Source: Thaumasiovibrio sp043421945
GTDB taxonomy: Bacteria; Pseudomonadota; Gammaproteobacteria; Enterobacterales; Vibrionaceae
DNA length: 64,000 nt
Direction: 5' to 3'
Assembly (NCBI GenBank): GCA_043421945.1
Contig: JBHOGO010000013.1
Span: forward strand, 1 to 64,000
This document shows, in pieces, positions 43,497 through 52,645 of this stretch (positions within the stretch are counted from its first letter, which is position 1; each line of letters begins with the position of its first letter). Position numbers and translations under genes: made by a program. The notes beneath the pieces were generated by a model. That model was not told the origin of the DNA. It saw only the letters and a list, made by a program, of their open reading frames with translations, and did no database searches.

Positions 43497-44363
43497 ATGG
43501 CCGGCGCGAAAGAGATTCGTAATAAGATTGGAAGCGTACAAAATACGCAGAAGATCACCAAAGCGATGGAAATGGTCGCGGCATCAAAAATGCGTCGAAC
43601 GCAAGATGCTATGGCCTCATCACGTCCATACGCCCAAACTATGCGCAAGGTTATTGGTCATATCGCGATGGGGAACCTGGAGTATCGGCACCCTTATCTC
43701 GAAGAACGCGAAGCAAAGCGGGTAGGTTATATCATTGTATCGACAGACCGTGGTCTGTGTGGTGGCTTAAACATTAACCTGTTTAAGCAGGCCATTGGTG
43801 ATATGCAAGAGTGGAAAGATAACGGCGCTGAGATAGAACTCGCGTTGATTGGTGCGAAAGCGACCTCCTTCTTCCACAGCTACGGTGGCAATGTCGTCGC
43901 TCAGGCATCGGGTTTAGGGGATACCCCTTCACTGACTGAGTTGATTGGTACCGTAGGTGCGATGTTGCAACTATATGATGAAGGTAAACTTGACCGCTTG
44001 TATTTGGTTTACAACACCTTTGTAAACACCATGGCGCAAGAGCCTGTTATTGACCAATTACTGCCTTTGCCGAAGTCTGACGAAGAAGATATGAAGCGCA
44101 GCCATGCGTGGGATTATATCTATGAGCCAGAGCCACAAGTCTTATTGGATACTTTATTGATTCGTTATATTGAATCTCAGGTATACCAAGGTGTGGTGGA
44201 AAATTTGGCCTCTGAGCAGGCAGCGCGAATGGTAGCGATGAAAGCTGCTACTGATAATGCGGGCGATCTAATTGATGAACTTCAATTGGTATATAACAAG
44301 GCCCGTCAGACAGCGATCACACAAGAGCTATCAGAGATAGTTTCTGGTGCGGCAGCGGTTTAG
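43497..44363 (+). CDS. atpG: F0F1 ATP synthase subunit gamma
   Basis: Gamma is the central rotating shaft. The 288 residues begin MAGAKEIRNKIGSVQNTQKI and end with the coiled coil AATDNAGDLIDELQLVYNKA. Two adjacent ATG codons (43494 and 43497) are possible; the second gives the E. coli-like N-terminus and the better distance from ACGGAGAG. A small GGTGGC/GCCACC hairpin lies just before it. Confidence 0.96.
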   Translation: MAGAKEIRNKIGSVQNTQKITKAMEMVAASKMRRTQDAMASSRPYAQTMRKVIGHIAMGNLEYRHPYLEEREAKRVGYIIVSTDRGLCGGLNINLFKQAIGDMQEWKDNGAEIELALIGAKATSFFHSYGGNVVAQASGLGDTPSLTELIGTVGAMLQLYDEGKLDRLYLVYNTFVNTMAQEPVIDQLLPLPKSDEEDMKRSHAWDYIYEPEPQVLLDTLLIRYIESQVYQGVVENLASEQAARMVAMKAATDNAGDLIDELQLVYNKARQTAITQELSEIVSGAAAV

Positions 44364-44392
44364 GCATAGACTAACAGAATAGAGGATTAACG

Positions 44393-45796
44393 ATGGCTAC
44401 AGGTAAGATCGTACAGATCATCGGTGCAGTAGTCGACGTGGAGTTTCCGCAGGATTCGGTACCTCAGGTATACGACGCCCTGAATGTGAAACGTGAGGGA
44501 GAACGCTTGGTGCTGGAAGTTCAGCAGCAACTCGGTGGTGGTATTGTCCGTGCCATTGCAATGGGTTCTTCTGATGGTCTACGTCGTGGTCTTGAAGTAG
44601 AAAACACAGGGAGCCCAATTGAAGTCCCTGTTGGTACTGCCACGCTTGGCCGTATCATGAACGTATTGGGTGACCCGATTGATGAGTGTGGTGAAATTGG
44701 TGAGCAAGAACGCTATCAAATTCACCGTGAAGCGCCAAGTTATGAAGAGCAATCTAGTGCGACAGAGCTGCTGGAAACGGGTGTTAAGGTTATCGACTTA
44801 ATCTGTCCATTCGCGAAGGGTGGTAAGATCGGTCTATTTGGTGGCGCTGGTGTTGGTAAAACTGTCAACATGATGGAATTAATCAACAACATCGCACTGA
44901 AGCACTCTGGTCTCTCTGTATTTGCAGGGGTGGGAGAGCGTACTCGTGAGGGTAACGACTTCTACTTTGAAATGCAGGAAGCGGGTGTTGTTAACCTAGA
45001 GAACCCAGAAGAATCTAAAGTTGCCATGGTTTATGGTCAAATGAATGAGCCTCCTGGTAACCGTCTTCGTGTTGCACTCACCGGTCTGACAATGGCAGAG
45101 AAGTTCCGTGATGAAGGCCGTGATGTACTGTTATTTATCGATAATATTTATCGTTATACCTTGGCGGGAACAGAAGTATCAGCATTGCTCGGTCGTATGC
45201 CATCAGCGGTAGGTTATCAACCGACATTGGCTGAAGAGATGGGCGTGCTTCAAGAGCGTATCACTTCAACGAAGAAAGGTTCGATTACCTCGGTACAAGC
45301 TGTTTATGTACCTGCGGATGACTTAACGGATCCATCGCCAGCAACGACATTCGCTCACTTGGATGCCACCGTTGTATTGTCGCGTCAAATTGCATCATTG
45401 GGCTTATACCCTGCGATTGACCCATTGGACTCGACGTCTCGTCAACTGGACCCACTTGTGGTTGGTCAAGAGCACTATGATATCGCGCGTGGCGTACAGT
45501 CGGTTTTACAGCGCTATAAAGAGCTGAAAGATATTATTGCGATTCTTGGTATGGATGAGCTTTCTGAAGAAGATAAGCAGACGGTATCTCGAGCTCGTAA
45601 GATTGAACGTTTCCTTACTCAGCCATATCACGTTGCAGAAGTCTTTACGGGTGACCCTGGTATCTACGTTTCATTAGCCGATACACTGCGCAGCTTTAGC
45701 GGTCTATTGTCAGGTGAATATGATGATATTCCAGAGCAAGCCTTTATGTACTGTGGTGCAATTGAAGAAGTTCTTGAGAAAGCAAAGAACTTTTAA
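44393..45796 (+). CDS. atpD: F0F1 ATP synthase subunit beta
   Basis: Beta carries the catalytic sites. The 467 residues contain the P-loop GGAGVGKTVNMMELINNIA (about 149-167), the catalytic glutamate region GVGERTREGNDFY, the Walker B LLFIDNIYRYTLAGTEVSAL and the DELSEED lever as MDELSEEDKQ. It is 29 bases after atpG. Confidence 0.97.
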   Translation: MATGKIVQIIGAVVDVEFPQDSVPQVYDALNVKREGERLVLEVQQQLGGGIVRAIAMGSSDGLRRGLEVENTGSPIEVPVGTATLGRIMNVLGDPIDECGEIGEQERYQIHREAPSYEEQSSATELLETGVKVIDLICPFAKGGKIGLFGGAGVGKTVNMMELINNIALKHSGLSVFAGVGERTREGNDFYFEMQEAGVVNLENPEESKVAMVYGQMNEPPGNRLRVALTGLTMAEKFRDEGRDVLLFIDNIYRYTLAGTEVSALLGRMPSAVGYQPTLAEEMGVLQERITSTKKGSITSVQAVYVPADDLTDPSPATTFAHLDATVVLSRQIASLGLYPAIDPLDSTSRQLDPLVVGQEHYDIARGVQSVLQRYKELKDIIAILGMDELSEEDKQTVSRARKIERFLTQPYHVAEVFTGDPGIYVSLADTLRSFSGLLSGEYDDIPEQAFMYCGAIEEVLEKAKNF

Positions 45797-45814
45797 TTGA
45801 CCTGAGGAGGCGAC

Positions 45815-46237
45815 ATGGCTGCGATTACCTTTAACCTTGATGTCGTTAGTGCCGAAAAAGCACTTTTTTCAGGGCTGGCAGAGTCTGTTCAGATAACGGG
45901 AAGTGAGGGTGAGCTTGGCATATTTGCTGGTCACACACCGCTTTTAACTACCGTTATCCCAGGTATGATTCGTATCGTGAAGCAGCATGGTGAAGAAGAG
46001 ATTATCTATCTTTCTGGAGGCATGCTGGAAGTACAGCCTAGCGCAGTAACTGTGTTGGCTGATACGGCGATTCGTGGTGAAGACCTCGATGGCGCCAAAG
46101 CGGAAGAGGCGAAGCGTCAAGCTGAAGATCATATTCAGCATCCGCATGGCGATATAGATTTTGCTCAGGCTGCGAGTGATTTGGCAAAAGCCATTGCTCA
46201 ACTGCGTGTTATTGAGTTGGTTAAGCAATCGAAATAA
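45815..46237 (+). CDS. atpC: F0F1 ATP synthase subunit epsilon
   Basis: Epsilon couples F1 to the c-ring and inhibits ATP hydrolysis. The 140 residues comprise the beta sandwich (FNLDVVSAEKALFSGLAESV; GELGIFAGHTPLLT) and a C-terminal helical hairpin. It is the last gene of the operon, followed by an intrinsic terminator. Confidence 0.95.
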   Translation: MAAITFNLDVVSAEKALFSGLAESVQITGSEGELGIFAGHTPLLTTVIPGMIRIVKQHGEEEIIYLSGGMLEVQPSAVTVLADTAIRGEDLDGAKAEEAKRQAEDHIQHPHGDIDFAQAASDLAKAIAQLRVIELVKQSK

Positions 46238-46256
46238 GACGTTTGATTAATGCTAG

Positions 46257-46284
46257 AAAGCGACCTTTGGGTCGCTTTTTTATT
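46257..46284 (+). terminator. atp operon terminator
   Basis: AAAGCGACC and GGTCGCTTT pair in a perfect stem with a short TTTG loop, followed by T residues, about 20 bases after the atpC stop. Confidence 0.92.
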
Positions 46285-46485
46285 ATCTGTCACTTTTAGG
46301 GTGTTGCCGTCGTGGGAAATATCCCGTCTATTTGCGGTATATTGCTGACAAATTAAGGGTTTTAGCAAAAAAATAACGTTAACTGGTTACTTTTCAACAC
46401 CGTTGTCGTTACTATTTTCATATAATTGATAGGTGCAGATTCATGCACTTTGGATTTAGCTAGGTTTTTGATAAAGGACGCATTC

Positions 46486-47844
46486 ATGGCATTCAGTGCA
46501 GTAATTCTTGCTGCGGGTAAAGGTACCCGTATGTACTCCAATCTTCCTAAAGTGTTACATACTTTAGCAGGTAAGCCGATGGCGAAGCATGTTATCGATA
46601 CATGCCAAGGGTTAGGCGCTGAAAATATCCACTTAGTCTACGGGCACGGTGGCGAGAAGATGAAACAAGTGCTGAGTGAGGAGCCTGTACAGTGGGTACT
46701 TCAAGCAGAACAATTGGGTACTGGTCATGCGGTCAACAGCGCCTCTGCAGGCCTTGGTGATGATGAGCAAGTGCTCGTTCTCTATGGTGACGTGCCATTA
46801 ATCAGTGAGCAAACACTTGAAAACCTATTAGAGGCTCAGCCTACTGGTGGTATTGCGCTGTTAACGGTTGTTCTGGATGACCCTACGGGGTACGGACGTA
46901 TTATTCGTCGTAATGGCCCAGTGGTAGCGATTGTTGAGCAGAAAGATGCAACAGAGCAGCAGCAGCTAATCAATGAGATTAATACTGGTGTATTGGTTGC
47001 TAATGGCGGCGACCTTAAACGTTGGCTATCAGAGTTAAAGAACTATAACTCTCAAAATGAGTACTACCTCACTGACATTATCTCTATCGCTCATAATGAG
47101 GGACGTGCTGTTGAAGCTGTTCACCCTGAAAGTGCGATTGAGGTCGAAGGGGTTAATAACCGTATTCAATTGGCTCGCCTGGAGAGAGCTTATCAAGCGC
47201 ATCAAGCCGAGCGTTTACTCGAACAAGGCGTGATGTTGAGAGATCCTGCTCGCTTTGATCTGCGAGGCTCTTTGCAGTGCGGTACCGACGTTGAAATCGA
47301 TGTTAATGTTATTATCGAGGGCCAGGTAACGCTAGGCGATAACGTCCAAATTGGTGCTGGCTCAGTACTGAAGGATTGCGAGATTGACGATAATACCGTG
47401 ATTCGTCCCTACTCAGTGATTGAAGGGGCGACCGTTGGCGAAGATTGTACGGTTGGTCCATTTGCGCGTTTGCGTCCTGAAGCTGAACTAGTGGGTGACT
47501 CCCATGTTGGTAATTTTGTTGAAGTGAAGAAGACGCGTATCGGACGTGGCTCAAAAGCAAACCACCTAACCTATCTTGGTGACGCTGAAATTGGTGACCG
47601 CGTTAACATTGGTGCGGGTACGATTACGTGTAACTACGATGGCGTAAATAAATTTAAAACAGAGATTGCAGACGATGTGTTTGTTGGGTCTGATACACAG
47701 CTGATTGCACCCGTTAAAGTGGGACAAGGTGCGACGATCGGTGCTGGTGCAACGATCAATAAAGATGTGGGTGATGACGAGTTAGTGATTACTCGAGCAC
47801 CTGCTCGTACTATCAAAGGTTGGAAGCGTCCAACCAAGAAATAG
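46486..47844 (+). CDS. glmU: Bifunctional N-acetylglucosamine-1-phosphate uridyltransferase / glucosamine-1-phosphate acetyltransferase
   Basis: GlmU makes UDP-N-acetylglucosamine, the precursor of peptidoglycan and LPS. The start at 46486 gives 452 residues (456 in E. coli). The N-terminal pyrophosphorylase domain (to about 228) opens with VILAAGKGTRMYS. The C-terminal half is a left-handed beta helix of hexapeptide repeats with the catalytic-site segments RPEAELVGDSHVGNFVEVKK and ANHLTYLGDAEIG. An upstream in-frame extension of 20 codons is rejected because MAFSAVILAAGKG matches the family start. It has its own promoter region after the atp terminator. Confidence 0.96.
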   Translation: MAFSAVILAAGKGTRMYSNLPKVLHTLAGKPMAKHVIDTCQGLGAENIHLVYGHGGEKMKQVLSEEPVQWVLQAEQLGTGHAVNSASAGLGDDEQVLVLYGDVPLISEQTLENLLEAQPTGGIALLTVVLDDPTGYGRIIRRNGPVVAIVEQKDATEQQQLINEINTGVLVANGGDLKRWLSELKNYNSQNEYYLTDIISIAHNEGRAVEAVHPESAIEVEGVNNRIQLARLERAYQAHQAERLLEQGVMLRDPARFDLRGSLQCGTDVEIDVNVIIEGQVTLGDNVQIGAGSVLKDCEIDDNTVIRPYSVIEGATVGEDCTVGPFARLRPEAELVGDSHVGNFVEVKKTRIGRGSKANHLTYLGDAEIGDRVNIGAGTITCNYDGVNKFKTEIADDVFVGSDTQLIAPVKVGQGATIGAGATINKDVGDDELVITRAPARTIKGWKRPTKK

Positions 47845-47864
47845 TATTAATGCTATAGAAGTAC

Positions 47865-47895
47865 AAGAGAGACACCTTAGGTGTCTCTTTTTTTA
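47865..47895 (+). terminator. glmU terminator
   Basis: AAGAGAGACACC and GGTGTCTCTT pair in a near-perfect stem with a TTA loop, followed by T7. It lies about 20 bases after the glmU stop. Confidence 0.93.
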
Positions 47896-48104
47896 TGCGC
47901 AAAATGCAATTATTCCCTTTGCAAATTGCATTCTTGGTGTGAATATTTCGTGGTTAATATCCATGTTTGCAGTATGTTTGTCATATTTGTCAGGCGTTAT
48001 CATTCCAACACATTGATAGATAATGTGTTTATTCCTGTTAAAAAAGTTGGCTCATCTTATGCAACTTATCCGTCATCGCACATAACATTATCTAGGAGTT
48101 AATG

Positions 48105-48479
48105 ATGGCGGAAATGAAGAAAAGCATCGCTGCGCGTATTAAAGAAGCGCGTGAGTGGAAAGGTTTAACGCAGGTTTATATGGCTAAGACTTTGAATGTC
48201 GCTCGTCAAACATACTTAGACTTAGAAACGGGGAAAACTGAGCCCAAAGTGCGCTTGTTGTCAGAGATTGCGACATTGACTGAACGTCCCTTAACTTGGT
48301 TTATTTATGGTGATCAGGGTTTAGAAATCATTGAGAGTGAATATAAGCCAGAAATAGAGACATTACTGCGCCATTTCAGTCGACTCCCAAATGTGGCTCG
48401 TGCTGCTATATTGGAACAAAGCATACAAATGGCAGAGTTTATGGCTGACTACACATACACGCTGACCAAAAAGAACTAG
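48105..48479 (+). CDS. XRE-family regulator, copy 1 of a tandem pair
   Basis: The 124-residue cytoplasmic protein has an N-terminal Cro/CI-type helix-turn-helix (about residues 8-65: IAARIKEAREWKGLTQVYMA, then KTLNVARQTYLDLETGKTEP). A conserved RPLTWFIYGD link leads to a helical C-terminal half of about 60 residues that may dimerise. The next gene encodes a close paralogue with the same motif order. Start 48105 is preferred over ATG 48102 because it sits 6 bases from AGGAG. The target is unknown. It lies between glmU and the ilv operon, next to a possible rearrangement junction. Confidence 0.8.
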   Translation: MAEMKKSIAARIKEAREWKGLTQVYMAKTLNVARQTYLDLETGKTEPKVRLLSEIATLTERPLTWFIYGDQGLEIIESEYKPEIETLLRHFSRLPNVARAAILEQSIQMAEFMADYTYTLTKKN

Positions 48480-48715
48480 CTAGCTCAACAATAGTTCACT
48501 AGATCTTGTTACATGTTGCATATAGATGCTATGTGCGTCACTTTAGGCAGTTTTGTTATATTCTGTCTTTATAATTTACCAATCATTCATAGTTGTCACA
48601 AATCACACCAACTAACAATGCACTGCCCATTTACATGGGCATAATCATTGAACAGGTAAGATGCACAACCTATGCTGATATTATTGACCTAAGTATTGAT
48701 AGAGGTGATAAGGAT

Positions 48716-49108
48716 ATGGACGTAACGCGCGCTGAAGTTGCTGCCCGAATTCGTGATGCACGTGAGTGGCAGAATATTACACAAGTTGCAATGGCCAAGA
48801 GTTTGGATGTGGCGCGCCAAACATACCTGGACCTAGAAACGGGCAAAACAGAACCCCGTATTTCGGTATTATTGAGAATAGCGGAATTAACACAGCGACC
48901 AATTTCATGGTTTTTGTATGGTGATAACGAGCAGGGATTGGATCAAGTAGAGCGAGATGATATCCAACGCATGTTGCAGCTATTGTCGGAGCTGCCGCGT
49001 GATATGCGTCAAACGTTATTGAAACAGAACATACAGCTGTTCAATTATTTAAATGATTACAACGATGCTCGCATCCCATCTCCGCTGTTTGAGAAAAAAC
49101 TAGCGTAG
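48716..49108 (+). CDS. XRE-family regulator, copy 2 of a tandem pair
   Basis: The 130-residue paralogue of the previous gene shares AREW, TQV-MAK, VARQTYLDLETGKTEP and RP-(T/S)WF-YGD in the same positions, while the C-terminal half differs more. The start is set at ATG 48716 (MDVTRAEVAARIRDAREW); the frame is open about 40 codons further upstream but without motif similarity. Each copy has its own upstream region of 200 or more bases, so they are probably separately transcribed. A strong terminator follows. Function is unknown beyond DNA binding. Confidence 0.78.
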   Translation: MDVTRAEVAARIRDAREWQNITQVAMAKSLDVARQTYLDLETGKTEPRISVLLRIAELTQRPISWFLYGDNEQGLDQVERDDIQRMLQLLSELPRDMRQTLLKQNIQLFNYLNDYNDARIPSPLFEKKLA

Positions 49109-49142
49109 TTATCGGGTGAGTGGATTAACCAACGAATGAAAT

Positions 49143-49170
49143 AACGCCTCCCTTGTTAGGAGGCGTTTTT
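49143..49170 (+). terminator. Terminator after the second XRE gene
   Basis: AACGCCTCC and GGAGGCGTT pair perfectly around a 7-base loop, followed by TTT. It separates the regulators from convergent ilvA. Confidence 0.88.
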
Positions 49171-49231
49171 GATTGTATCAAGCAATTGTTTTTTCTTCTC
49201 TCGATGGGTGCTTATATCGAGTTAAATCCAC

Positions 49232-50788
49232 TTAGTGTGCAAGAAAAAACTGAAAGGCTTGATTATCAGTCTCATCTTTCCAGTGATACCCAAGCTCACG
49301 TAAATGGCTAGTGAAAGAGAGTAGGTCATGATCATCTAGCTCGAACCCACAAAGTACACGTCCGTAGTCCGCACCGTGATTTCGATAGTTGAATAAACTG
49401 ATATTCCACTGTGTCCCAAGTGTGTTCAAGAAGCGTAATAGCGCACCGGGGTACTCCGGGAACTCAAAGCTATAAAGCCTCTCTTTCATCGCTTTAGAAG
49501 GACGGCCACCAATCATATAGCGGACATGCTGCTTCGCCATCTCATCATCACTGAGGTCGACGACTGGATAGCCGCCACGACGAAGATCATTGATGATGCT
49601 ATCGAGTTCTGACTGCCCTTGCTGAAGACGAACACCAACAAAGACGTTAGCCAAGCTATCATCACTATAACGATAGTTGAATTCGGTAACCGCTCGTCCG
49701 CCAATCAGTGAGCAAAAGTCTAAAAAAGCACCGGGGCGTTCTGGAATAGTGACGGCCAATAAGCCTTCTCGCTTTTCACCAAGCTCACAACGCTCCGAGA
49801 CATAACGTAGTCCATGGAAGTTAAAGTTGGCGCCTGATAAAACCGCACTCATTTTCTGATCTTTTATACCATGCTGCTCAGTATATTTTTTAAGACCAGC
49901 AAGTGATAAAGCCCCCGAAGGTTCTGCGATAGCACGGGTGTCTTCAAAGATATCTTTGACCGCCGCACAGATTTCATCACTACTGACGGTGATAGAGTCA
50001 TCAAGGTACTGCTGACAAAGGCGGAATGTTTCGACACCAATTCGCTTCACTGCAACGCCGTCAGCAAACATACCGACTTGGCTAAGTGAGACGGGTTCAC
50101 CAGCGTCTAATGCGGCTCTTAAGCAGGCAGAGTCTTCTGCTTCAACACCAATAACCTTGATATGAGGCATCAGTTGCTTGATCAGTACCGCAACACCAGC
50201 CGCAAGACCACCGCCACCGACAGGAACAAAGACATAGTCTAAGTGACTATTTTGCTGAATTAGCTCCATGCCTAGCGTCCCTTGTCCAGCGATCACCGAA
50301 GGGTGATCAAAAGGGGGAACAAAGGTATAGCCGTGCTCTTGAGAAAGCGCTTCTGCGTGGGCTTTCGCTTCATCGAAGTTATTGCCGTGTAAGATAACCT
50401 CACCTCCAAAGCCTTTTACCGCTTCAACTTTGATAGATGGAGTGATTTTCGGCATCACAATGATGGCCTTAACACCCAGCTTTGTGCCAGATAGTGCTAA
50501 ACCTTGAGCATGGTTACCCGCAGATGCTGTGATAGCACCGGCTTGCTTTTGCTCTTCCGTTAGCTGCGCCATCATGTTGTAGGCGCCACGTAACTTGAAT
50601 GAATGAACCGGCTGACGGTCTTCACGTTTAAGTTGGACGTGATTACCAAGGCGAGAAGACAAGCGAGTTAAGTGTTGAAGTGGTGTGACGACAGCCACTT
50701 CATACACCGGTGCTCGTAACGTTTCTCGCAAGTAATCAGCTCCACTTTGCAGGGAATCGTCTTCTTGCGTTAAGCGAGCATGTGACAT
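49232..50788 (-). CDS. ilvA: Threonine deaminase (threonine ammonia-lyase), biosynthetic
   Basis: IlvA converts threonine to 2-oxobutyrate, the committed step to isoleucine. The 518 residues (514 in E. coli) have the PLP-lysine motif VQLKREDRQPVHSFKLRGAY, the PLP-phosphate loop VPVGGGGLAAGVAV and, after about residue 330, two ACT-like regulatory domains (VTIPERPGAFLDFC; FEFPEYPGALLRFLNTLG) that bind isoleucine and valine. It is the last gene of ilvGMEDA, 2 bases after ilvD. Confidence 0.97.
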   Translation of the reverse strand: MSHARLTQEDDSLQSGADYLRETLRAPVYEVAVVTPLQHLTRLSSRLGNHVQLKREDRQPVHSFKLRGAYNMMAQLTEEQKQAGAITASAGNHAQGLALSGTKLGVKAIIVMPKITPSIKVEAVKGFGGEVILHGNNFDEAKAHAEALSQEHGYTFVPPFDHPSVIAGQGTLGMELIQQNSHLDYVFVPVGGGGLAAGVAVLIKQLMPHIKVIGVEAEDSACLRAALDAGEPVSLSQVGMFADGVAVKRIGVETFRLCQQYLDDSITVSSDEICAAVKDIFEDTRAIAEPSGALSLAGLKKYTEQHGIKDQKMSAVLSGANFNFHGLRYVSERCELGEKREGLLAVTIPERPGAFLDFCSLIGGRAVTEFNYRYSDDSLANVFVGVRLQQGQSELDSIINDLRRGGYPVVDLSDDEMAKQHVRYMIGGRPSKAMKERLYSFEFPEYPGALLRFLNTLGTQWNISLFNYRNHGADYGRVLCGFELDDHDLLSFTSHLRELGYHWKDETDNQAFQFFLAH

Positions 50789-50790
50789 AC

Positions 50791-52632
50791 TTATTCCTCT
50801 AACAGGCTTTTATCGCGTACAGCACCTTTATCGGCACTGGTTGCCATACTTGCGTAGGCTTTCAGTGCAAAAGAGACTTCACGTTGGCGGTTACGAGGCT
50901 TCCAACCACGTTGTTCTGCTTCTGCTCGACGCGTAGCTAAGGTCTGATCGTCGACGGCAAGCTCAATACTGCGGTTAGGGATGTGGATGCGAATCGTGTC
51001 ACCACTTTCAACTAAACCAATGGTGCCGCCATTCGCAGCTTCTGGTGAGGCGTGACCAATCGATAGGCCACTGGTGCCACCAGAGAATCGACCATCAGTG
51101 ATCAGTGCACACTCTTTCCCTAATCCCATCGATTTCAGGTAAGTGGTAGGGTAGAGCATCTCTTGCATACCCGGTCCGCCTTTAGGACCTTCGTAGCGGA
51201 TAACGACAACATCACCCGCTTTTACTTCTCCACCCAAAATGCCTTCAACAGCGCTCTCTTGGCTTTCAAAAACAACCGCAGGACCTTCAAAGATTAAACA
51301 GCTTTCATCAACACCAGCTGTTTTGACAATGCAGCCATCCAAAGCAATATTGCCTGACAGAACGGCTAAACCGCCATCTTGGCTAAAGGCATGTTCTTTA
51401 TTACGAATACAGCCGTTCTCACGATCGTTATCTACGGTGTCCCAGCGACACTCTTGAGAGAATGCTTCTGTCGTACGAATACCTGCAGGTCCAGCGCGGA
51501 AGAAGGTATCAACGTCCTTATCTTTGCTGAGAACAATATCGTACTGTTCCAGGGTCTCTTTCTGCGTTTGGCCAAGCACGTTATAGCATTCGCTATTAAG
51601 TAGTCCAGCGCGATCAAGCTCCCCAAGAATACCAATCACTCCACCAGCACGGTGAACATCTTCCATGTGATACTTTTGTGTCGAAGGGGCAACTTTACAA
51701 AGATGTGGAACTCGACGAGACATCTTGTCGATATCGTCCATATTGAAGTCAATATCGCCTTCTTGTGCCGCAGCTAAGAGGTGAAGAACGGTGTTTGTTG
51801 ATCCCCCCATTGCAATATCAAGTGCCATGGCGTTTTCAAAGGCTTGCTTGTTAGCAATACTACGTGGCAGTGCTGACTCATCGTTTTGCTCGTAGTAGCG
51901 TTTAGTCAGTGCCACGATGCGTTTACCGGCATTCACAAATAGCTCACGTCGGTCGGCGTGTGTGGCGAGCATGGAGCCGTTGCCAGGCTGGCTAAGGCCA
52001 AGCGCTTCTGTCAGGCAGTTCATGGAGTTCGCGGTAAACATGCCAGAACATGAGCCACATGTCGGGCAGGCTGAACGTTCGATCTGTTCACTCTGCTCAT
52101 CTGAAACGTTTGGATCGGCACCTTGGATCATCGCATCAACGAGATCGAGCTTGATCAATTGATCCGACAGTTTGGTTTTGCCTGCTTCCATGGGGCCACC
52201 GGAGACAAAGATAACTGGGATATTCAGGCGTAGTGATGCCATCAACATGCCAGGGGTGATTTTGTCACAGTTGGAAATACACACCATCGCATCCGCACAG
52301 TGTGCGTTGACCATATATTCGACGGAGTCTGCAATAAGCTCACGAGAAGGTAGTGAGTAAAGCATGCCACCATGACCCATCGCGATACCGTCATCGACAG
52401 CGATAGTGTTGAACTCTTTGGCGATACCACCCGCTTCTTCGATTTCACGGGCGACAAGTTGACCAAGGTCTTTGAGGTGAACATGGCCAGGAACAAATTG
52501 CGTGAATGAGTTCACGACGGCAATAATAGGCTTACCAAAGTCTTCGTCTTTAACACCTGTTGCACGCCAAAGTGCTCGAGCACCGGCCATGTTACGGCCA
52601 TGAGTAGTGGTTGCTGATCTATATTTAGGCAT
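50791..52632 (-). CDS. ilvD: Dihydroxy-acid dehydratase
   Basis: IlvD dehydrates 2,3-dihydroxy acids to the 2-oxo acids of valine and isoleucine using an iron-sulfur cluster. The 613 residues (616 in E. coli) contain the cluster and Mg-site segments MVCISNCDKITPGM and CPTCGSCSGMFTANSMNC, and the C-terminal LITDGRFSGGTSGLSIGHAS. It is co-transcribed with ilvE upstream and ilvA downstream. Confidence 0.97.
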   Translation of the reverse strand: MPKYRSATTTHGRNMAGARALWRATGVKDEDFGKPIIAVVNSFTQFVPGHVHLKDLGQLVAREIEEAGGIAKEFNTIAVDDGIAMGHGGMLYSLPSRELIADSVEYMVNAHCADAMVCISNCDKITPGMLMASLRLNIPVIFVSGGPMEAGKTKLSDQLIKLDLVDAMIQGADPNVSDEQSEQIERSACPTCGSCSGMFTANSMNCLTEALGLSQPGNGSMLATHADRRELFVNAGKRIVALTKRYYEQNDESALPRSIANKQAFENAMALDIAMGGSTNTVLHLLAAAQEGDIDFNMDDIDKMSRRVPHLCKVAPSTQKYHMEDVHRAGGVIGILGELDRAGLLNSECYNVLGQTQKETLEQYDIVLSKDKDVDTFFRAGPAGIRTTEAFSQECRWDTVDNDRENGCIRNKEHAFSQDGGLAVLSGNIALDGCIVKTAGVDESCLIFEGPAVVFESQESAVEGILGGEVKAGDVVVIRYEGPKGGPGMQEMLYPTTYLKSMGLGKECALITDGRFSGGTSGLSIGHASPEAANGGTIGLVESGDTIRIHIPNRSIELAVDDQTLATRRAEAEQRGWKPRNRQREVSFALKAYASMATSADKGAVRDKSLLEE

Positions 52633-52645
52633 TTTTCATATTTCC

